Below, piece after piece: positions 24,502 to 36,967 of a stretch of 64,000 nucleotides of DNA (position 1 is its first letter; each line of letters begins with the position of its first letter). A program made the position numbers and the translations under genes. The DNA comes from Diadophis punctatus similis (Eukaryota; Chordata; Lepidosauria; Squamata; Dipsadidae): the NCBI GenBank assembly GCA_023053685.1, contig JALIGW010000004.1, positions 78,887,361 to 78,951,360 on the forward strand. Direction: 5' to 3'. Below the pieces are notes generated by a model. It saw nothing but the letters and a program-made list of their open reading frames with translations, ran no database searches and was not told where the DNA came from.

Positions 24502-25398
24502 TGAGCAGTTCATTTTTCATTGGCTGCCTGAAATGGTGCTATCATCACACGATGCCACTAACTACAGTTGTGAAGACACCTCAGATGAAGAAGTCCCATC
24601 CTGAAAACAGGTTCCCTTTAGGGCTCGGCAGCTGAGATTGGAATTAGAACTTCCATTGCTAAGCGAGGCAGTCGTTAAGTGAGTCACACTGGATTTTACC
24701 CTCTTTTTTGCCATAGCAAATCACTGTGAAGTGATTCCTGTGGTTGTTAGGTAAATCTGACTTCGTCCATTGGCTTTGCTTGACATGGACTTGAACCCCA
24801 GCCTGGAGGGATGGCTGCCCACTAATGCTTTTAACAGCCCACAAAGTTGCTTTATGGAGTATCTCAACTCCGTTCTCCAGGAAGGGAGCCTTATGTGCCC
24901 GTTCCTCTCCATCTGGTTGTAGATAACCCATGGCAAGATTTGCCGTTTCCTGCAGAAAACCTACCTATGGCCAATAGATTGATTGGATAGATCAGTATCC
25001 TGAATGCAGCTAAGGTTAGTCATGAGGGAGTCCTGCTGAGATCTAATAAGATCATCCCAGCTGAATCGGACAACTTCTACTCATTTTGTGATATTGTGAG
25101 ATATTAGGTCATGTCAGGCGCTGTTTTGGTTTGCTCCTCCACAACAGTCTCAGTTTCTCATGTGGCTCCCTGAGAAATAAAATTGCCCATCCCTGTAATT
25201 GAGGGGGTTCAGCCTTTTTTCTCCTTCTACCACTGCTGATCCAAAGAATTTGCTTATTTAAAGGTTCTGGGCATTTGTTTTTGACTTAGAGTCAAATCAA
25301 GTCAAAGGTTCCACCGATAAGATGTTGGCAACTTCACCATCTCTGCCAGTCAACTGTGGGTGGACTGTGGCACGACAAGAACTCTATATACTGTAGAG
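24502..25398. other. Intergenic downstream flank of gene C
   Basis: Unit-specific DNA shared with 36020-36830 (gene D flank), 15830-16380 (B) and 43740-44220 (E). It may be 3' UTR of gene C. The 60-90 aa minus frames around 24660-24936 recur in each unit but are only moderately conserved; no gene is supported. Confidence 0.5.
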
Positions 25399-25823
25399 CA
25401 GTGATGGCGAACCTATGGCACGGGTGCCACAGGTGGCACGCGGAGCCATATCTGCCGGCACGTGAGCCGTTGCCCTAGCTCAGCTCCAGCGCGCATGTGC
25501 GTGCACGCCAGCTGATTTTTGGCTCACGCGGAGGCTCTGGGACGAAGATTTTGGCCTCTGGAGGGCCTCCGGGGTGGCAGGAGGGAGCATTTTCGCCCTC
25601 CCCAAGTTCCAAGAAAGCCCCTGGAGCCTGGGGAGGGCAAAAAACAGGCTTACTGGGCCCACTGGAAGTTGGGAAATGGGGGAGTGGGGGGGTCACGCAC
25701 TCATGCACAGTGGGGTGGGGCAAGTGGGGGGCTTTGAATTATGGGTGTGGGCATGCACGAGTGTGCGATAGCGCGTGCGTGCACTATTTTGGCACCCAAG
25801 GAAAAAAAGGTTCGCCATCACTG
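25399..25823. mobile_element. hAT-type MITE downstream of gene C
   Basis: Ends CAGTGATGGCGAACC and GGTTCGCCATCACTG; perfect 8-bp duplication CTGTAGAG at 25391-25398 and 25824-25831. Close relative of the 291 and 37925 copies. Confidence 0.93.
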
Positions 25824-25959
25824 CTGTAGAGCATTACAGTGGGGAAGCTTAAACACTGAAATGTCGATAGAGCAAAAGATATAAAACTCGCCTCATCAGC
25901 CACGTTTCAGGTTCGTCATTCAGGTTGGAAAGGACCAGTGCTAGAACCAGGAAGATGCG

Positions 25960-26358
25960 TAAAACGTAGTCCTTGAGTGACAGCTACAATTGACCCCGAA
26001 ATTTACGTTGCTAAGCGAAACATTTGTTAAGCAAGCTTTGCCCCATTTTTAGCCATTTTCTGCCAGAGTTGTTAAGTGAATCACTGCAACTCTTAGTAAG
26101 TTAGTAAGACAGGTCATTAAGTGAACCTTGCTTTCCCCAAGACTTTGCTTGTCAGAAGGTCGCAAAAGGGGATCACAAGACCCAGGGACGCTGCAACCGT
26201 CATAAAGATGAGTCAGTGGCCAAGCATCTGAATTTTGATCACGTGACCCTGAGGATGCTGGTAAGGGTGAAAAATGTTCCTAAGTCCTCCCCCCCTTTTA
26301 GTGTCATTGTAACTTTGAACGGTCACTAAATGAACTGTTGTAAGTCAAGGACTACCTG
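25960..26358. repeat. MITE-like repeat ending GGACTACCTG
   Basis: A snake-type dispersed element with outward ends GTAGTCCTTGAG and CAAGGACTACCTG. It lies 100 bp downstream of the gene C stop, at the same place in D, E, F and the relic unit. Confidence 0.65.
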
Positions 26359-26461
26359 TACACAGCTATGACCCCCTAATTCTGAACAATTCATCTGAAA
26401 AAAAGGAATTTAGCTTTCTTTGATGGTTCAGGAGAGAAGTCCGCTTCTTGTCTCAGGTTCA

Positions 26462-29400
26462 CTAGCCCGTTCGGGCGCTAGGAAATCTTTTGCGCAGCGT
26501 CATGCCCAATGGGTCTCTCTCTTCCTCCCCCTCAAGGAAGCAGGGGTGGATGCCCCCCACCAATGGCATTTCTTCCGGTATCTTTCCTGCCAAGATGCCC
26601 CCACATGGGTTGTCACCATCGTCCCTGGTGTCTTCTTCCCGAGGCACTGGCGTGTAGAACTGGCTTAAGGGGATTTCATTCCTTCTAGTTAAAAACTCAG
26701 AAAAACGTGGTAGCTTCCTACTGGGAACGAATGGTCCCTTAACCTTTCCTAGGCTGACAAGCAGATTGTGCTTGACGGACTCATAAACATCCAGGTGGTT
26801 TTCGAGCAGCGTGTGTTTAAAAACGCAATCCTCGTTGCTCAAGGAACGCTAAAGGAGACACAAACACAAAGTAAAGACAAACCAAAGGTCAAGGCAGAGG
26901 TGAAAATCAGCCGCATATTTCGCGAATACTTGTTCTTTCCCCTTCTTTAGGATATTTGATTTCACACTTCTTACATCTCAAAAGAGTTTGGTTTGCAAAG
27001 GATGCAACAGCCATGTTTGGCACACTGAACGAGTATTTCAAAAGCCTTCAGATTTGAGGGAACCTGACAGAATGTCTACAATCCTGGAGAGTCTAGGCCC
27101 CAAACACAGGATTGTCTTCAAAATCTCCTACATTTAAATTCATGTATCATGTACAGTCGTCCTCCCACTGTTGTGGGAAAGGAGAAAGGAGTATTTTATT
27201 TTGTACAGAAAGTGTACAAGGACATAAAGAATACAGGGTCTACTTATTTAATCACATAAATGTTGCATGTAGGAACAAAGGGATGAGAGGCCCGTGTTAG
27301 GAACAAAACTGGTGTTAGCTAGAATTTGCTAGCATGGTGACTGACTTAGAGACAACCCCCAGAAACTCATAGTTATTAGGGATAAATTGTAAATAAGGGG
27401 CAGGGGAGAATGTATTCATTTCAGGGGCCTCGGATAGATTGCGTACTTGGCCAATGAGGAAATGGTGGAAGGTGAACTGTGACGGCGATATTTCATTTGC
27501 CGCATCAGGGTTGTGTTTGACCTCAGGGGGCCGGGGTGGACGTGCCCACCTCAACATCACTCGTGTCGGGGGCGCCTCTGGGGGCCCAAGCGCTCTGCCA
27601 GCAAAAATGGGCTCCCAAGCTCTGTTTTCAGCTGTGATGGCTTCCTGCAACCCTCTGCCAGCATAAACAGAGGTTGGGAGGGCTGCCCCTGGCCCTCGCG
27701 AGCTCCGTTTTCACTGGCAGAGGCCAGGCAGCCTTGCAGGGCAGTTCTAAGCACCCCATGGGCCAGATCCTGCCCCTGGGCCTTGTGTTTGACGCTCCTG
27801 ATTTAAGGTGTGTCCGCTGGTACCTGCATGTACGTGGTACACCTGCTCTGCAAGGTAGTAAACTAAAATTACCGTTGTTTTCTTTTAAACATTTTGGCTT
27901 GTAATCATTTCAAAACTGGACAACGAATCCCACACTGTCAATGGCCCAGTGGATCAGGTTCAAAATGGAGAGAACTATATGTCCCTCCAAAGTAGAAGAG
28001 CAGGCAGAGGGTTGTGGACGGTTAGAATTTAGCGCATCATCCATGTAAGAGTCATTAAGTTCCCACAAAGGGTTTAATTCCAACCCCTCTTGAATTCCAT
28101 TTTCCCTAATCTGGGACCAATTTAGTATTCACCACTAGTTGACTAAGCTCTTGTGTATAAATAACACTGAATAATAACTTTTCAAAACTGGAACTTAACC
28201 TATGGTCCTTGTCACGATGTGAATATTGTCAGTTTGTGCATCTCTATGTTTTTCTACTGTTTCTTATATTTATGGTCAAGCAGACGTATGATATATTCTA
28301 CTACGCATGTCTGCATTCCAGAGGTTTCCTCCTTTCCTTTCTCTTCGCCATTTCTACCGAAGGTGGAAGTGATTTATTCTTTAGCCGATAAAAATGTAGC
28401 TTACTAAAGATTCTTATTATTATTTTTCTACTGAAATAAATATTTTGTTAATTAGATTTGAATCTCGGTTTTATTTTCTAAGTAAGAATGTTTTCAAAAG
28501 GGAAGCAACGATCCATCGACCTCCGGCGGAGTGATCTCCCCGCTAACAGTCCTAACATCCAAGTTCTCCATAGAATATTTACAACATGCTGTGGATGTCC
28601 TTGGAGGAAGGTGTGAGCACCTATTCGCATCATGCTGTGTCACTGTATCTCCAGAGAAAGGATCAAACATTCCCCAGTCACAAATTGAAAGGACTTGGGC
28701 ATAATATAATTGTCTTCTTCCACCTCCATACCAGTGTTTCCCAACCTTGGCAACTTGAAGATGTCTGGACTTCAACTCCCAGAATTCCCCAGCCAGCAAA
28801 TGCTGGCTGGGGAATTCTGGGAGTTGAAGTCCAGACATCTTCAAGTTGCCAAGGTTGGGAAACACTGTCCTAGACCTAGACCAAGAAACCTACTTGAACT
28901 CTCATAGCACAAGTTCTTAAGGGCTTGGCTGCACTAGGAAAGGAATCAAATAATCTAAAATGAATATTAGGACTCACCGATCCAAAGAGTTTTCCGTTTC
29001 TGCGCATACAAAGGAAGAGTCCGGTCCTCGGACCATTGATTGATACATAGCCTACACGAACGGGTTTGATTATCACAGCACCTGGAAGTGAACGGATTAA
29101 ATATTAGGAGAGCTCTTTATATACATATCCAAGGAGAAAAGCCAAGGTACCTTTGGCAAGAGAGAAGCCACGGAGGATCCTAACTATACTTTCAATGGAA
29201 AGCATCTTCAGTCAATCTTATCCGCAATGAAAATAAATAAATAAAATCTAAATTAGAGGTTTCTTAGAGTGATGTTTCTCTCCAAAGGCTATTTTATTAT
29301 AACAGAGCAATAGGGGATTTTGAACTCATAAAAGGAGAGGCCCATCTTGCAAATCGGAAGATAATGGAACAGACGTTTTAATTTTGAGCTCTTTGATACT

Positions 29401-30771
29401 AAGCAATCCGATACTTAGCTCATCGTCACAGAAACGTTTCCTTATAAGATTCTTCAATGCCTTCCAGAATAGCTGAGCTCCTAATGTATTTGAAAAGTTC
29501 TTTAAAATTCAGGAAGATATCCAGAGGTGTCCTAATCAAGGCATCTGGCTTGACAGTAGCCCATGTTGAACTGTAAGGTACACTCGGGAGCTGACTATAG
29601 CAAATGTTTTGTGCATTGTATGTTGTGTCAGAAGGTGCTTTATAATACGTTTATGTCATCAGACGTTTCTTAAGTTTTGCAACATTTTAATTCCATGAGA
29701 GTAAAGGTTATGGGTTTTGGATGCATGCAGTAAGTTACTATTTGAGGCATACTATTTGAGCTTCGGTGGCACAGTGGTTAGAGTGCAGTACTGCAGGCTA
29801 CTTCTGCTGACTGCTGGCTGACTGCAATTTGGCCGTTCAAATCTCACCGGCTCAAGGTTGACTCAGCCTTCTATCCTTCCGAGGTCAGTAAAATGAGGAC
29901 CCAGATTGTTGGGGGCAAGATGCTGACTCTGTAAACCGCTTAGAAAGGGCTGCAAAGCACTGTAAAGCAGTATATAAGTCTAAGTGCTATTGCTATCTGG
30001 GTTGAAAACATTTTGCCCTACGATGCACAGTTTAGCTCAGTTAAAAATCACAGCAGGAAAGTTTTAGTAGTATACAGATCAAGATTTCTGATGGTTATTA
30101 ATGACCCATCAGTATGTAAAAAGAAACTGCATAGAGAGGACTTTAATTTATCTACTTTTGTTCCTTGTCTAAAGAGTTTGGGTAGATGGCATAATATTCA
30201 GCCAGAGGAGATGGATTTTTCCTAGTAGATCCTGAGAGATCTCCTCTTAAGATTTCCTCCCTGGATTAAGCAATCCCTTTCTGTATTGTTGGATTGCTGG
30301 AATTGTTATCAGTTTGGTCGAGTAGTGGCTAAGGCACCAGGTTAGAAAAGGGGAAACTGTGAGTTCAAATCTTAGCTTAGACATGAAAGACGGCAGGGTG
30401 ACTTGGGGCCAGACCAACTCACCTCACAGGGTTGTTGTCGTGGGGAAAGTCAGAGGAAATACTTACATCTAATAGATACACAGCAGACTGAATGGTATTA
30501 TCCAACTTTTAGCTGTTTTGCCATTTACACAGAAGTAAGGGGCTCTCCGCAGAGTAGCAGCTGGACCCTAACCCTCAACCCCTTCACCACTCCACAGCTG
30601 GAGAGCTGACTCCTGGATTTTAGGCCAGCACCTGCAAGCTACACCAGACTGGCTCTCCATCCTTTAGGCAGGTGATCGACTTGCTTTAGAGGACCCTCCA
30701 AAGACCTCCAACTCTTCAAAAGCCCTCTTCGCCATGCTCTCTGTCTCTGTCTCTGTCTCTGTCTCTATCTA

Positions 30772-30838
<67 letters not shown>

Positions 30839-32666
30839 CTCTCTGTCTGTCTGTCTGTCTCTCCCTCCCTTCCCCCCCTCCCCCCCTCTCATCCTACCCA
30901 CGCACACACCTCCCCCAGTAAATCTGCCCAAAAATTCTGCACTGCTTCCCACGTGAGTGGAGACAGCTACTACTTCCCTACAATAAGCACGTTGGTCCTT
31001 GCTAACTTAACACTAAGCAGAAAAAAATCCTGACTGTTAGGCCAACTAATCGGTGGAACTGCTTGCCTCCAGAAGTTGTGGGATTGCTCCAACCCTGGAG
31101 GCTTTTAAGAAGAGATTGGACAAGAGATTGACAAGAGCCAAGATGGTGCAGTGGTTAAATGCAGCACTGCAGGCTACTGCTAGTTCAGCAGTTCAGCTGT
31201 TCAAATCTCACCGGCTCAAGGTTGACTCAGCCTTCCATCCTTCTGAGGTCGGTAAAATGAGGACCCAGATTGTTGGGGGCAATATGCTGAACTCTGTAAA
31301 CCGCTTAGAGAGGGCTGTAAAGCACTATGAAGCGGTATATAAGTCTAAGTGCTAAGTGCTAACTATTTTTCTCAAATGGTCTAAGGCAGTGATGGCGAAC
31401 CTTTTTTGGTTCGCATTCCAAAAGGGAGTGGAGCACGAGAGGGTCGCGGCATTCATGCCCACATCCATAATTCCATGCGCCCCCCCCACGCATGTGCGCC
31501 TGACCACCCCCCCAGCTCCCCGCATGTGATGGCAAGCCCGTTTTTTGCTTTCCCCAAGCTCCAGAGCCTTTCTAGGAGCCTGGGAAGGGTGAAAACAGCC
31601 TTCCCCACTCCCCCCCCCCGGAGGCCCTCCGGAGGCCAGAAAGGCCAGACGGTGAATCTTTTTCTTCTTGCGTGCCAAAAATGGGAGTGCGTGTGTTTGC
31701 TAGAATGTGCGCGTGTCGGCAACAACACTCCACGCACATCACACTGCGCATACGTGCATCCCCACGCATGTGCCCCCCCTTTGGGTCCTTTTTCACACTC
31801 AGGCTTCCCTGAAGCCTCTGGAGTGTGAAAAATGGCCCAATGGGCAAAGTGGAAGTTTGGAAAAATTGACTTCCGGTTTGCTCGTTGGGCTGTTTTTTGC
31901 CCTCCGGAGGCTTTAGGAGGCTTCCCTGAAGTCTGGGGAGAGCAAAAATGACCTTCCCCAAGGCCAAAAATCAGCTGGCCAGCACGTCCATGCATACTGG
32001 GGCTGACATAGGGCAACGCCTCGTGTGCCCTCAAATATGGCTCCGCGTGCCACTTGTGGCACGGGTGCCATAGGTTCACCATCGCGGGTCTAAGGTTTCC
32101 TGCCTGAGTAGGAGGGTTGGTCTAGAAGACCTCCAAGGTCCCTTCCAATTCAATTATTCAATTCCTAGCACTCTGGAGCCTCCGGGGTATGTGAGGTCCT
32201 GGACATGCCCCCCACTCCCTCCATCCCTCCCACATCAGCCAGCTCTGCCAGGGACTTACTATACTCTGTTGATAGTTCTCACTGTCACTTGATTACTCCC
32301 TGACCAGACGGGTTGGACTAGAATACCGCCAAGGTCCCTTCCAACTCTGCTATTCAATTCCCAGCACTCTGGAGCCTCCGAGGGTGATCCTGGACATGCC
32401 CCTCCCTTCCATCCCTCCCGCAGCAGCCACCTATGCAGCTCCGGCAGGAACCTACTGTCCACGGTCATGGACTGTGTGCCGTCCACACGTCCGTCGGAAT
32501 GGAACTGCAGGTACAAGCTTTTCCTGGCATTGGAGGTGTAGAGGTGCACCAGTTCGTCGGGATTGCTCCAGATGGGGGTGGCAACCGCGGGTGCCAAGCT
32601 GCAGGCAGCCAGAGGCAGCAGGAGCCTGAGGGCGCGGAGAAACGCTGGAGCCGGGACGGGGCGCAT
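26462..32666 (-). CDS. FGF23: FGF23-like gene C (3 exons, full-length tail)
   Basis: Minus-strand exons: 32456-32666 (211 nt), 28978-29081 (104 nt), 26462-26848 (387 nt); product 233 aa, close to the 251 aa of human FGF23. Donor 1 is GTAGGT, donor 2 GTGAGT. Signal peptide MRPVPAPAFLRALRLLLPL; trefoil HLYTSNARKSLYLQFHSDG; exon 2 LFLCMRRNGKLFGS; exon 3 SNEDCVFKH and TRRNEIPLSQFYTPVP. The tail retains a recognisable ERDPLGM (human ERDPLNV). It differs at the furin site: after PVPR the sequence is EEDTR, so the RXXR motif of the RHTR site is missing. It is the most ancestral-looking member and the best candidate for a hormone acting through FGFR and Klotho; that role is inferred. Confidence 0.92.
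27489..27800. mobile_element. Decayed hAT-type MITE in gene C intron 2
   Basis: Right end (GACGCTCCTG then ATTTAAGG) matches 17835 in gene B. The left end is deleted. Confidence 0.6.
28210..28548 (+). mobile_element. Solo LTR, 339 bp, gene C intron 2
   Basis: Begins TGTCACG and ends GCTAACA; perfect 5-bp duplication GTCCT at 28205-28209 and 28549-28553. AATAAA lies near 28435. The site is empty in A and F. Confidence 0.85.
28732..28867. mobile_element. Palindromic 136-bp hAT-type MITE
   Basis: Two perfectly complementary 65-nt arms around a 6-nt loop (CAAATG); ends CAGTGTTTCCCAACC. It lies about 110 bp from the gene C exon 2 donor. A clean target duplication is not visible. Confidence 0.88.
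29755..29997 (+). mobile_element. tRNA-derived SINE in gene C intron 1
   Basis: GTGGCACAGTGGTTAGAGTG A-box region, GTTCAAATCTCACCGG B box, AAACCGCTTAGAAAGGGCTG tail. Shared with B and D. Confidence 0.9.
30735..30890. repeat. CT-rich microsatellite in gene C intron 1
   Basis: CTGTCT, TCTG and CTCTCT tracts at the position used in all six genes. Confidence 0.95.
31130..31367 (+). mobile_element. tRNA-derived SINE inside CR1
   Basis: GGTGCAGTGGTTAAATGCAG A-box region, GTTCAAATCTCACCGG B box, tail ending GTCTAAGTGCTAAGTGCTAA. It is unique to gene C; the nearest relative is at 34806. Confidence 0.9.
31387..32087. mobile_element. Large hAT-type MITE in gene C intron 1
   Basis: Left end CAGTGATGGCGAACC; right end GGTTCACCATCGCG is slightly decayed. 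The 8-bp duplication GTCTAAGG is perfect at 31379-31386 and 32088-32095. At 701 bp it is the longest family member here. Confidence 0.9.
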
Positions 32667-32763
32667 GATGCTCGCTCGGCTTGGAAGATGCAGGAGCCGA
32701 AAGGCGATCTTGGTTCTTCTCCTTTGCTGACAATGCTGTGCTCCCTGGTCCTTCGGCCCCGGC

Positions 32764-32769
32764 TTTATA
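32764..32769 (-). promoter_or_regulatory. TATA box of gene C
   Basis: Consensus TATAAA (TATAAAGCC) 98 nt upstream of the ATG. The other five genes have CATAAA here. A start site about 30 nt downstream would leave a 5' UTR of about 70 nt. Confidence 0.65.
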
Positions 32770-33059
32770 CAGGAGGGCTGGGGGTGGTGGAAAGGGTGGT
32801 GGAAGGGGGGCAGGAGAAAGGAAGAGACACCCCCTTCCAAAATCTTCAGATCATGAAGGGACAAGTGATGGTTCTTCCACCAATGCTCTGCAGTTGCTAC
32901 TCAGAATTAAAACGATTGGGAACTTCCTGGTCACCTTGTGTTTGGCTAGTAAAACTATTTGTCCTAATGCGAATCATTGATGCATTCTGATGCTTCTGGG
33001 CATTAGATTTGTACCTTGAATATTCTGTACTGAGACCTAGTCCATTATTCTTGGAGGTA

Positions 33060-33132
33060 GTCCCAAAGGTGCTTTTTCAGGAGGCAACTGGACTTTCTTG
33101 TTTTGCTTCTCCTGAAAAAGCACCTTTGGGAC
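33060..33132. repeat. Perfect hairpin upstream of gene C
   Basis: Same 24-bp-stem structure as at 21181-21253. Confidence 0.85.
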
Positions 33133-33439
33133 AACCGTGACCTGGATGACTGAGAATCTTTAGAGACATTCATGGAGGTAAAGAGAACAGGTTTCTCTGT
33201 CATACGGAGGCCGAATGCATGAGTCTTTATTTCACCTACAAACACTTGGATATTAGTTTCATGGTTGAGATGTGGTATCACCGACATGTCAAAGATGAAC
33301 AAGACGTAACATCGCATATCTGTAGAAAGTGCAATTAGAACAACCAAGCTATGAATGCTCGGATGTTAGTTTATGGCTATTATGGTTGAGATGTGAATCA
33401 CCAACATGTCATAGATGAACAAGATGTAACACTTCACCA

Positions 33440-34170
33440 ACGGATGTCTGTAGAAAGTGTTAACAGATAAACAGAGTTGGAAGGGACCTTTAAGGTCATC
33501 TAGTCCAATCAAGCTCTTTTTCTCCACCTCTTTTCCAGTGTCAGGGGCTTTCTGATTTGGAGGAAGGGTCCTGAGATGTGTCAGAAGGAGCCTCAAACTT
33601 TGACATTCAAAATCTAGCTTTTCCTAGATAGAAAATATATACCTTCAAATATCCTTTCTTTGCATGCGCTGTTGATTCTAATTTCAGATCTGGAGATCTT
33701 GGGTTTATTTCTGCTTCTGAACAACTAGAATTCGGTTTACATTTTACCCTTTAAAATGGATTTTCCTTGAACATTAATTTGAAATTGATCTGATCCATCT
33801 TAGAGGGCTTTGATGGAGGGTGCCAAACAAGATCAGCTGTCTCTTCTACAATCCTTAATGGAGACATACTTCCCTTGTTGAGTGCATGCATACCTTGTCA
33901 GGACTGAACTTGTTGCAACTAAACTTACAACATAAAACATAGACAAATAGGGATGGAAGGAGACTTAGAGGTCTTCTGGTCCAGCCCCATGCTCAATGCA
34001 GGAGCCTTATTCCATCCCAAGCAGTTGGTTGTCCAGTCTATTTTTTAAAACTGACAGTGATGGAGCACCCACAACCACAACAGGCAAACCACGCCACTGA
34101 TTAATTGTTCTTACTTGTCAAAAAAATTCTCCTCATTCTAGTTTGGATCTCTCCTTAATTCTTGGCTTCT
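33440..34170 (-). mobile_element. Antisense CR1 fragments between C and D
   Basis: GTTGGAAGGGACCTTTAAGG (33477 onward) and 33930-34170 (GTCTTCTGGTCCAGCCCCAT, GGTTGTCCAGTCTATTTTTT) match CR1 3' sequence. The sequence between them (33600-33900) is unit flank shared with 22580-22860 and 42150-42330. Confidence 0.6.
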
Positions 34171-34345
34171 GTTTGGTGCCCTGGAGCGGGTGTCTGCAAC
34201 CTGCGGCTCTGGAGCTGCATGTGGCTCTTTGGGCCCTCTGCTGTCGCTCCCTGTCTGGCCTGAGAAGGTAAGGGCGATGGCAGGGTTGGAGAAGTGGCCG
34301 GGGCTGAGTCTCCAGTGCCTAATTTTTGCTGGAGCTTCTTCCAGC

Positions 34346-34359
34346 CCTTTTATTTTATT

Positions 34360-34450
<91 letters not shown>

Positions 34451-34805
34451 TTTGTCAAACATGTATAGGATGTATATGATAGTAGCAATTTGTATAAACA
34501 TAAGTAAAAAGTAACGATAAAAGAGGACAATAGGACAGTAGGACAGGGATGGTAGGCACAGTGGTGCGCTTATGCACGCCCCTTACAGACCTCTTAGGAA
34601 TGGTGTGAGGTCGACTGTAGACAGTCTAAGTTAAAATTTTTGGGGTTTGGGGAAGAAACCACAGAGTCAGGTAGTGCATTCCAGGCACTGACCACTCTGT
34701 TGCTGAAGTCGTATTTTCTGCAGTCGAGTTTGGAGCGCTTTACATTTAGTTTGAATCTATTACGTGCTCGTGCATTGTTGCGATCGAAGCTGAAGTAGTC
34801 ATTGT
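34346..34805 (-). mobile_element. LINE fragment with (TTTA)n tail
   Basis: About 110 bp of TTTA, then a body beginning TTGTCAAACATGTATAGGAT, ending near 34805. The minus strand would encode the C-terminus (FSNRV, AWNALP-like) of a CR1/Rex1-like ORF2. Close copy of 23844-24330. Confidence 0.8.
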
Positions 34806-35047
34806 TAAGAGCTGAACTGGTGCAGTGGTTAAATGCTGCGACTGCAGGCTGACTGCTAGTTCAGCAGTTCAGCTGTTCAAATCTCACTAGGCTCAAGGTT
34901 GACTCAGCCTTCCATCCTTCTCAGGTCGGTAAAATGAGGACCCAGATTGTTGGGGGCAATATGCTGAACTCTGTAAACCGCTTAGAGAGGGCTGTAAAGC
35001 ACTATGAAGCGGTATATAAGTAAAGTGCTATTGCTATTGCTATTAAC
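34806..35047 (+). mobile_element. tRNA-derived SINE
   Basis: GAGCTGAACTGGTGCAGTGG start, GTTCAAATCTCACTAGG B box, AAACCGCTTAGAGAGGGCTG, tail of GCTATT repeats. Confidence 0.9.
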
Positions 35048-35510
35048 AGGAAGGACATTTTGGTACCCTTGTTGGTGCTGGGCATGCCTCGGTCACTTGG
35101 AGAGATGCACAACCTGCTCTCTGCCCCAAGACACTGGCCTGACCCGGCCACGACTGACGCCGGCTTTGGTAACACAAGGGCTGGTGGGGTGGGAATGTGA
35201 TCCAGGAGGAGGGGATGATGGAAAGGGAGATGGGCCCCCAGCGCCCATCCATGGCTTTAAAACTTGTACGGGGGACTTTCACTGTCCAGAGGATGCTTTT
35301 TAATGAAAGCCAGCAGCGGCACCACTCCACTGGAGGATTAAAGAAGCTCATGACAGCGGGAAAAGGGGGTTGGCCCCGCCAAACCTCGCACAACCACCCC
35401 AGGGGTCAGGCTCCGAGAAAGCCAGAGCGCCCCTTGCCAAAGATGCTCTCCTGTCAGCCAGTCTCCCCCCCTCTCTGTATCTCTCGCTCTCTATGTCTCT
35501 CTCTCTGTGT
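35048..35510. other. Unassigned GC-rich segment unique to the C-D interval
   Basis: About 460 bp with no paralog in the other units. A 116-aa minus frame (35043-35393, WRGQPPFPAV..., many W/P/S) has no recognised domain and no splice support. It could be part of an unidentified retroelement. Confidence 0.35.
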
Positions 35511-35645
35511 ATGTCTTGTATGTATGATTGACAAAATAAATAAATTTTAAAAAATGAATCCTGCTTGGAACTCGGGAGTCACTGCACTGAATTAAACCAG
35601 GAACGTTTAATAAAGACACTTTTCTTCCTTGAAAGACATGAAACA

Positions 35646-35651
35646 TTTATT
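35646..35651 (-). terminator. Candidate polyadenylation signal of gene D
   Basis: AATAAA about 1.94 kb after the gene D stop, in the block conserved after B, C and E. Confidence 0.45.
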
Positions 35652-36967
35652 TTGTCTTCATCGAGAGACAGAATTGGGGAAGGGGGCACAATAATAAACA
35701 TCATAAATAGGTATAGATACATCTTCAATAGGTAAATAATCCAAATAAATAAATAGAAACATTCTCATTGTTTGATACTTTTCCAGGACTTTCTTGTGAA
35801 CAACTCCCATCAAAGCACCCACATTTTTTTTAGGGTACACACATCCCATTTGGGACCTTCGATAAAACATTACAGTGTTCCATGTTCCACGTTCAGCACT
35901 GAGTCCTCTAATCTGAATGGATTTGGGGCAGAGGTCTTACCCTCATTTTTTCTGCCTTAAAGCAGTTTTTTTAAAAAATAATAATAATAATTTTTGCCTG
36001 GCACGTGAGCATGGTTTAAGATGTGAGCAGTTCATTTTTCATTGCGTGCCTGAAATGGTGCTATCATCACATGATTCCACTAACCACAGTTTAGCCTTTG
36101 GGAAGACAGCCTCGGATGAAGAACATCCATCACTCTGTCCCATCCTGAAAACAGGTTCCCTTTAGGGCTCAGCAGCCGAGATTGGAATTAGAACTTCCAT
36201 CGCTAAGCGAGGCAGTCGTTAAGTGAGTCACACTGGATTTTACCCTCTTTTTTGCCAAAGCAAATCACTATGAAGTGATTCCTGTGGTTGTTAGGTAAAT
36301 CTGGCTTCCTCTATTGGCTTTGCTTGACATGGACTTGAACCCCAGCCTGGAGGGATGGCTGCCCACTAATGCTTTTAACAACCCACAAAGTTGCTTTATG
36401 GAGCATCTCAACTCCGTTCTCCAGGAAGGGAGCCTTATGTGCCCATTCCCCTCCATCTGGTTGTAGATAACCCACGGCAAGGTTTTGGGTTTCCTGCAGA
36501 AAACCTACCTATGGCCAATAGATTGATTGGATAGATCAGTATCCTGAATGCAGCTAAGGTTAGTCATGAGGGAGTCCTGCTGAGATCTAATAAGATCATC
36601 CCAGCTGAATTCGACAAATAAAATTGCCCATCCCTGTAATTGAGGGGGGTTCACCATTTTTTCTCTTTCTACCACTGCTGATCCAAAGAATTTGCTTTTT
36701 TAAAGGTTCTGGGCTTTTGTTTTTGACTTAGAGTCAAATCAAGTCAAAGGTTCCACTTATAAGATGTTGGCAACTTCACCATCTCTGCCAGTCAGGTGTG
36801 GGTGGCAAAAACTCTGCATACTGTAGTGTAGAGCATTACAGTGGGGAAGCTTAAACACTGAAATGTCAGTAGAGCAAAAGATATAAAATTCGCCTCATCA
36901 GCCACGTTCCAGGTTCGTCATTCAGGTTGGTAAGGACCAGTGCTAGAACCGGGAAGATGCATAAAAC

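Larger units (their letters stand above)
31000..32165 (+). mobile_element. CR1 3' end split by SINE and MITE, gene C intron 1
   Basis: CR1 signature at 31025-31130 resumes at 32089-32165 (CTAAGGTTTCCTGCCTGAGT). Between them are a SINE (31130-31367) and a hAT MITE (31387-32087), giving three nested insertion events. A second CR1 stub is at 32295-32365. Confidence 0.75.

Noticed and set aside
24659..24936. Recurring 60-90 aa minus frames (PWVIYNQMERNGHIRLPSW-like) downstream of each FGF gene
   Set aside because: They recur only because the flank is duplicated; starts, lengths and frames vary, no splice or domain evidence exists, and they fall in presumed 3' UTR.
35043..35393. 116-aa minus frame between C and D
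   Set aside because: No domain, no conserved start or splice context; kept only as an unassigned segment.
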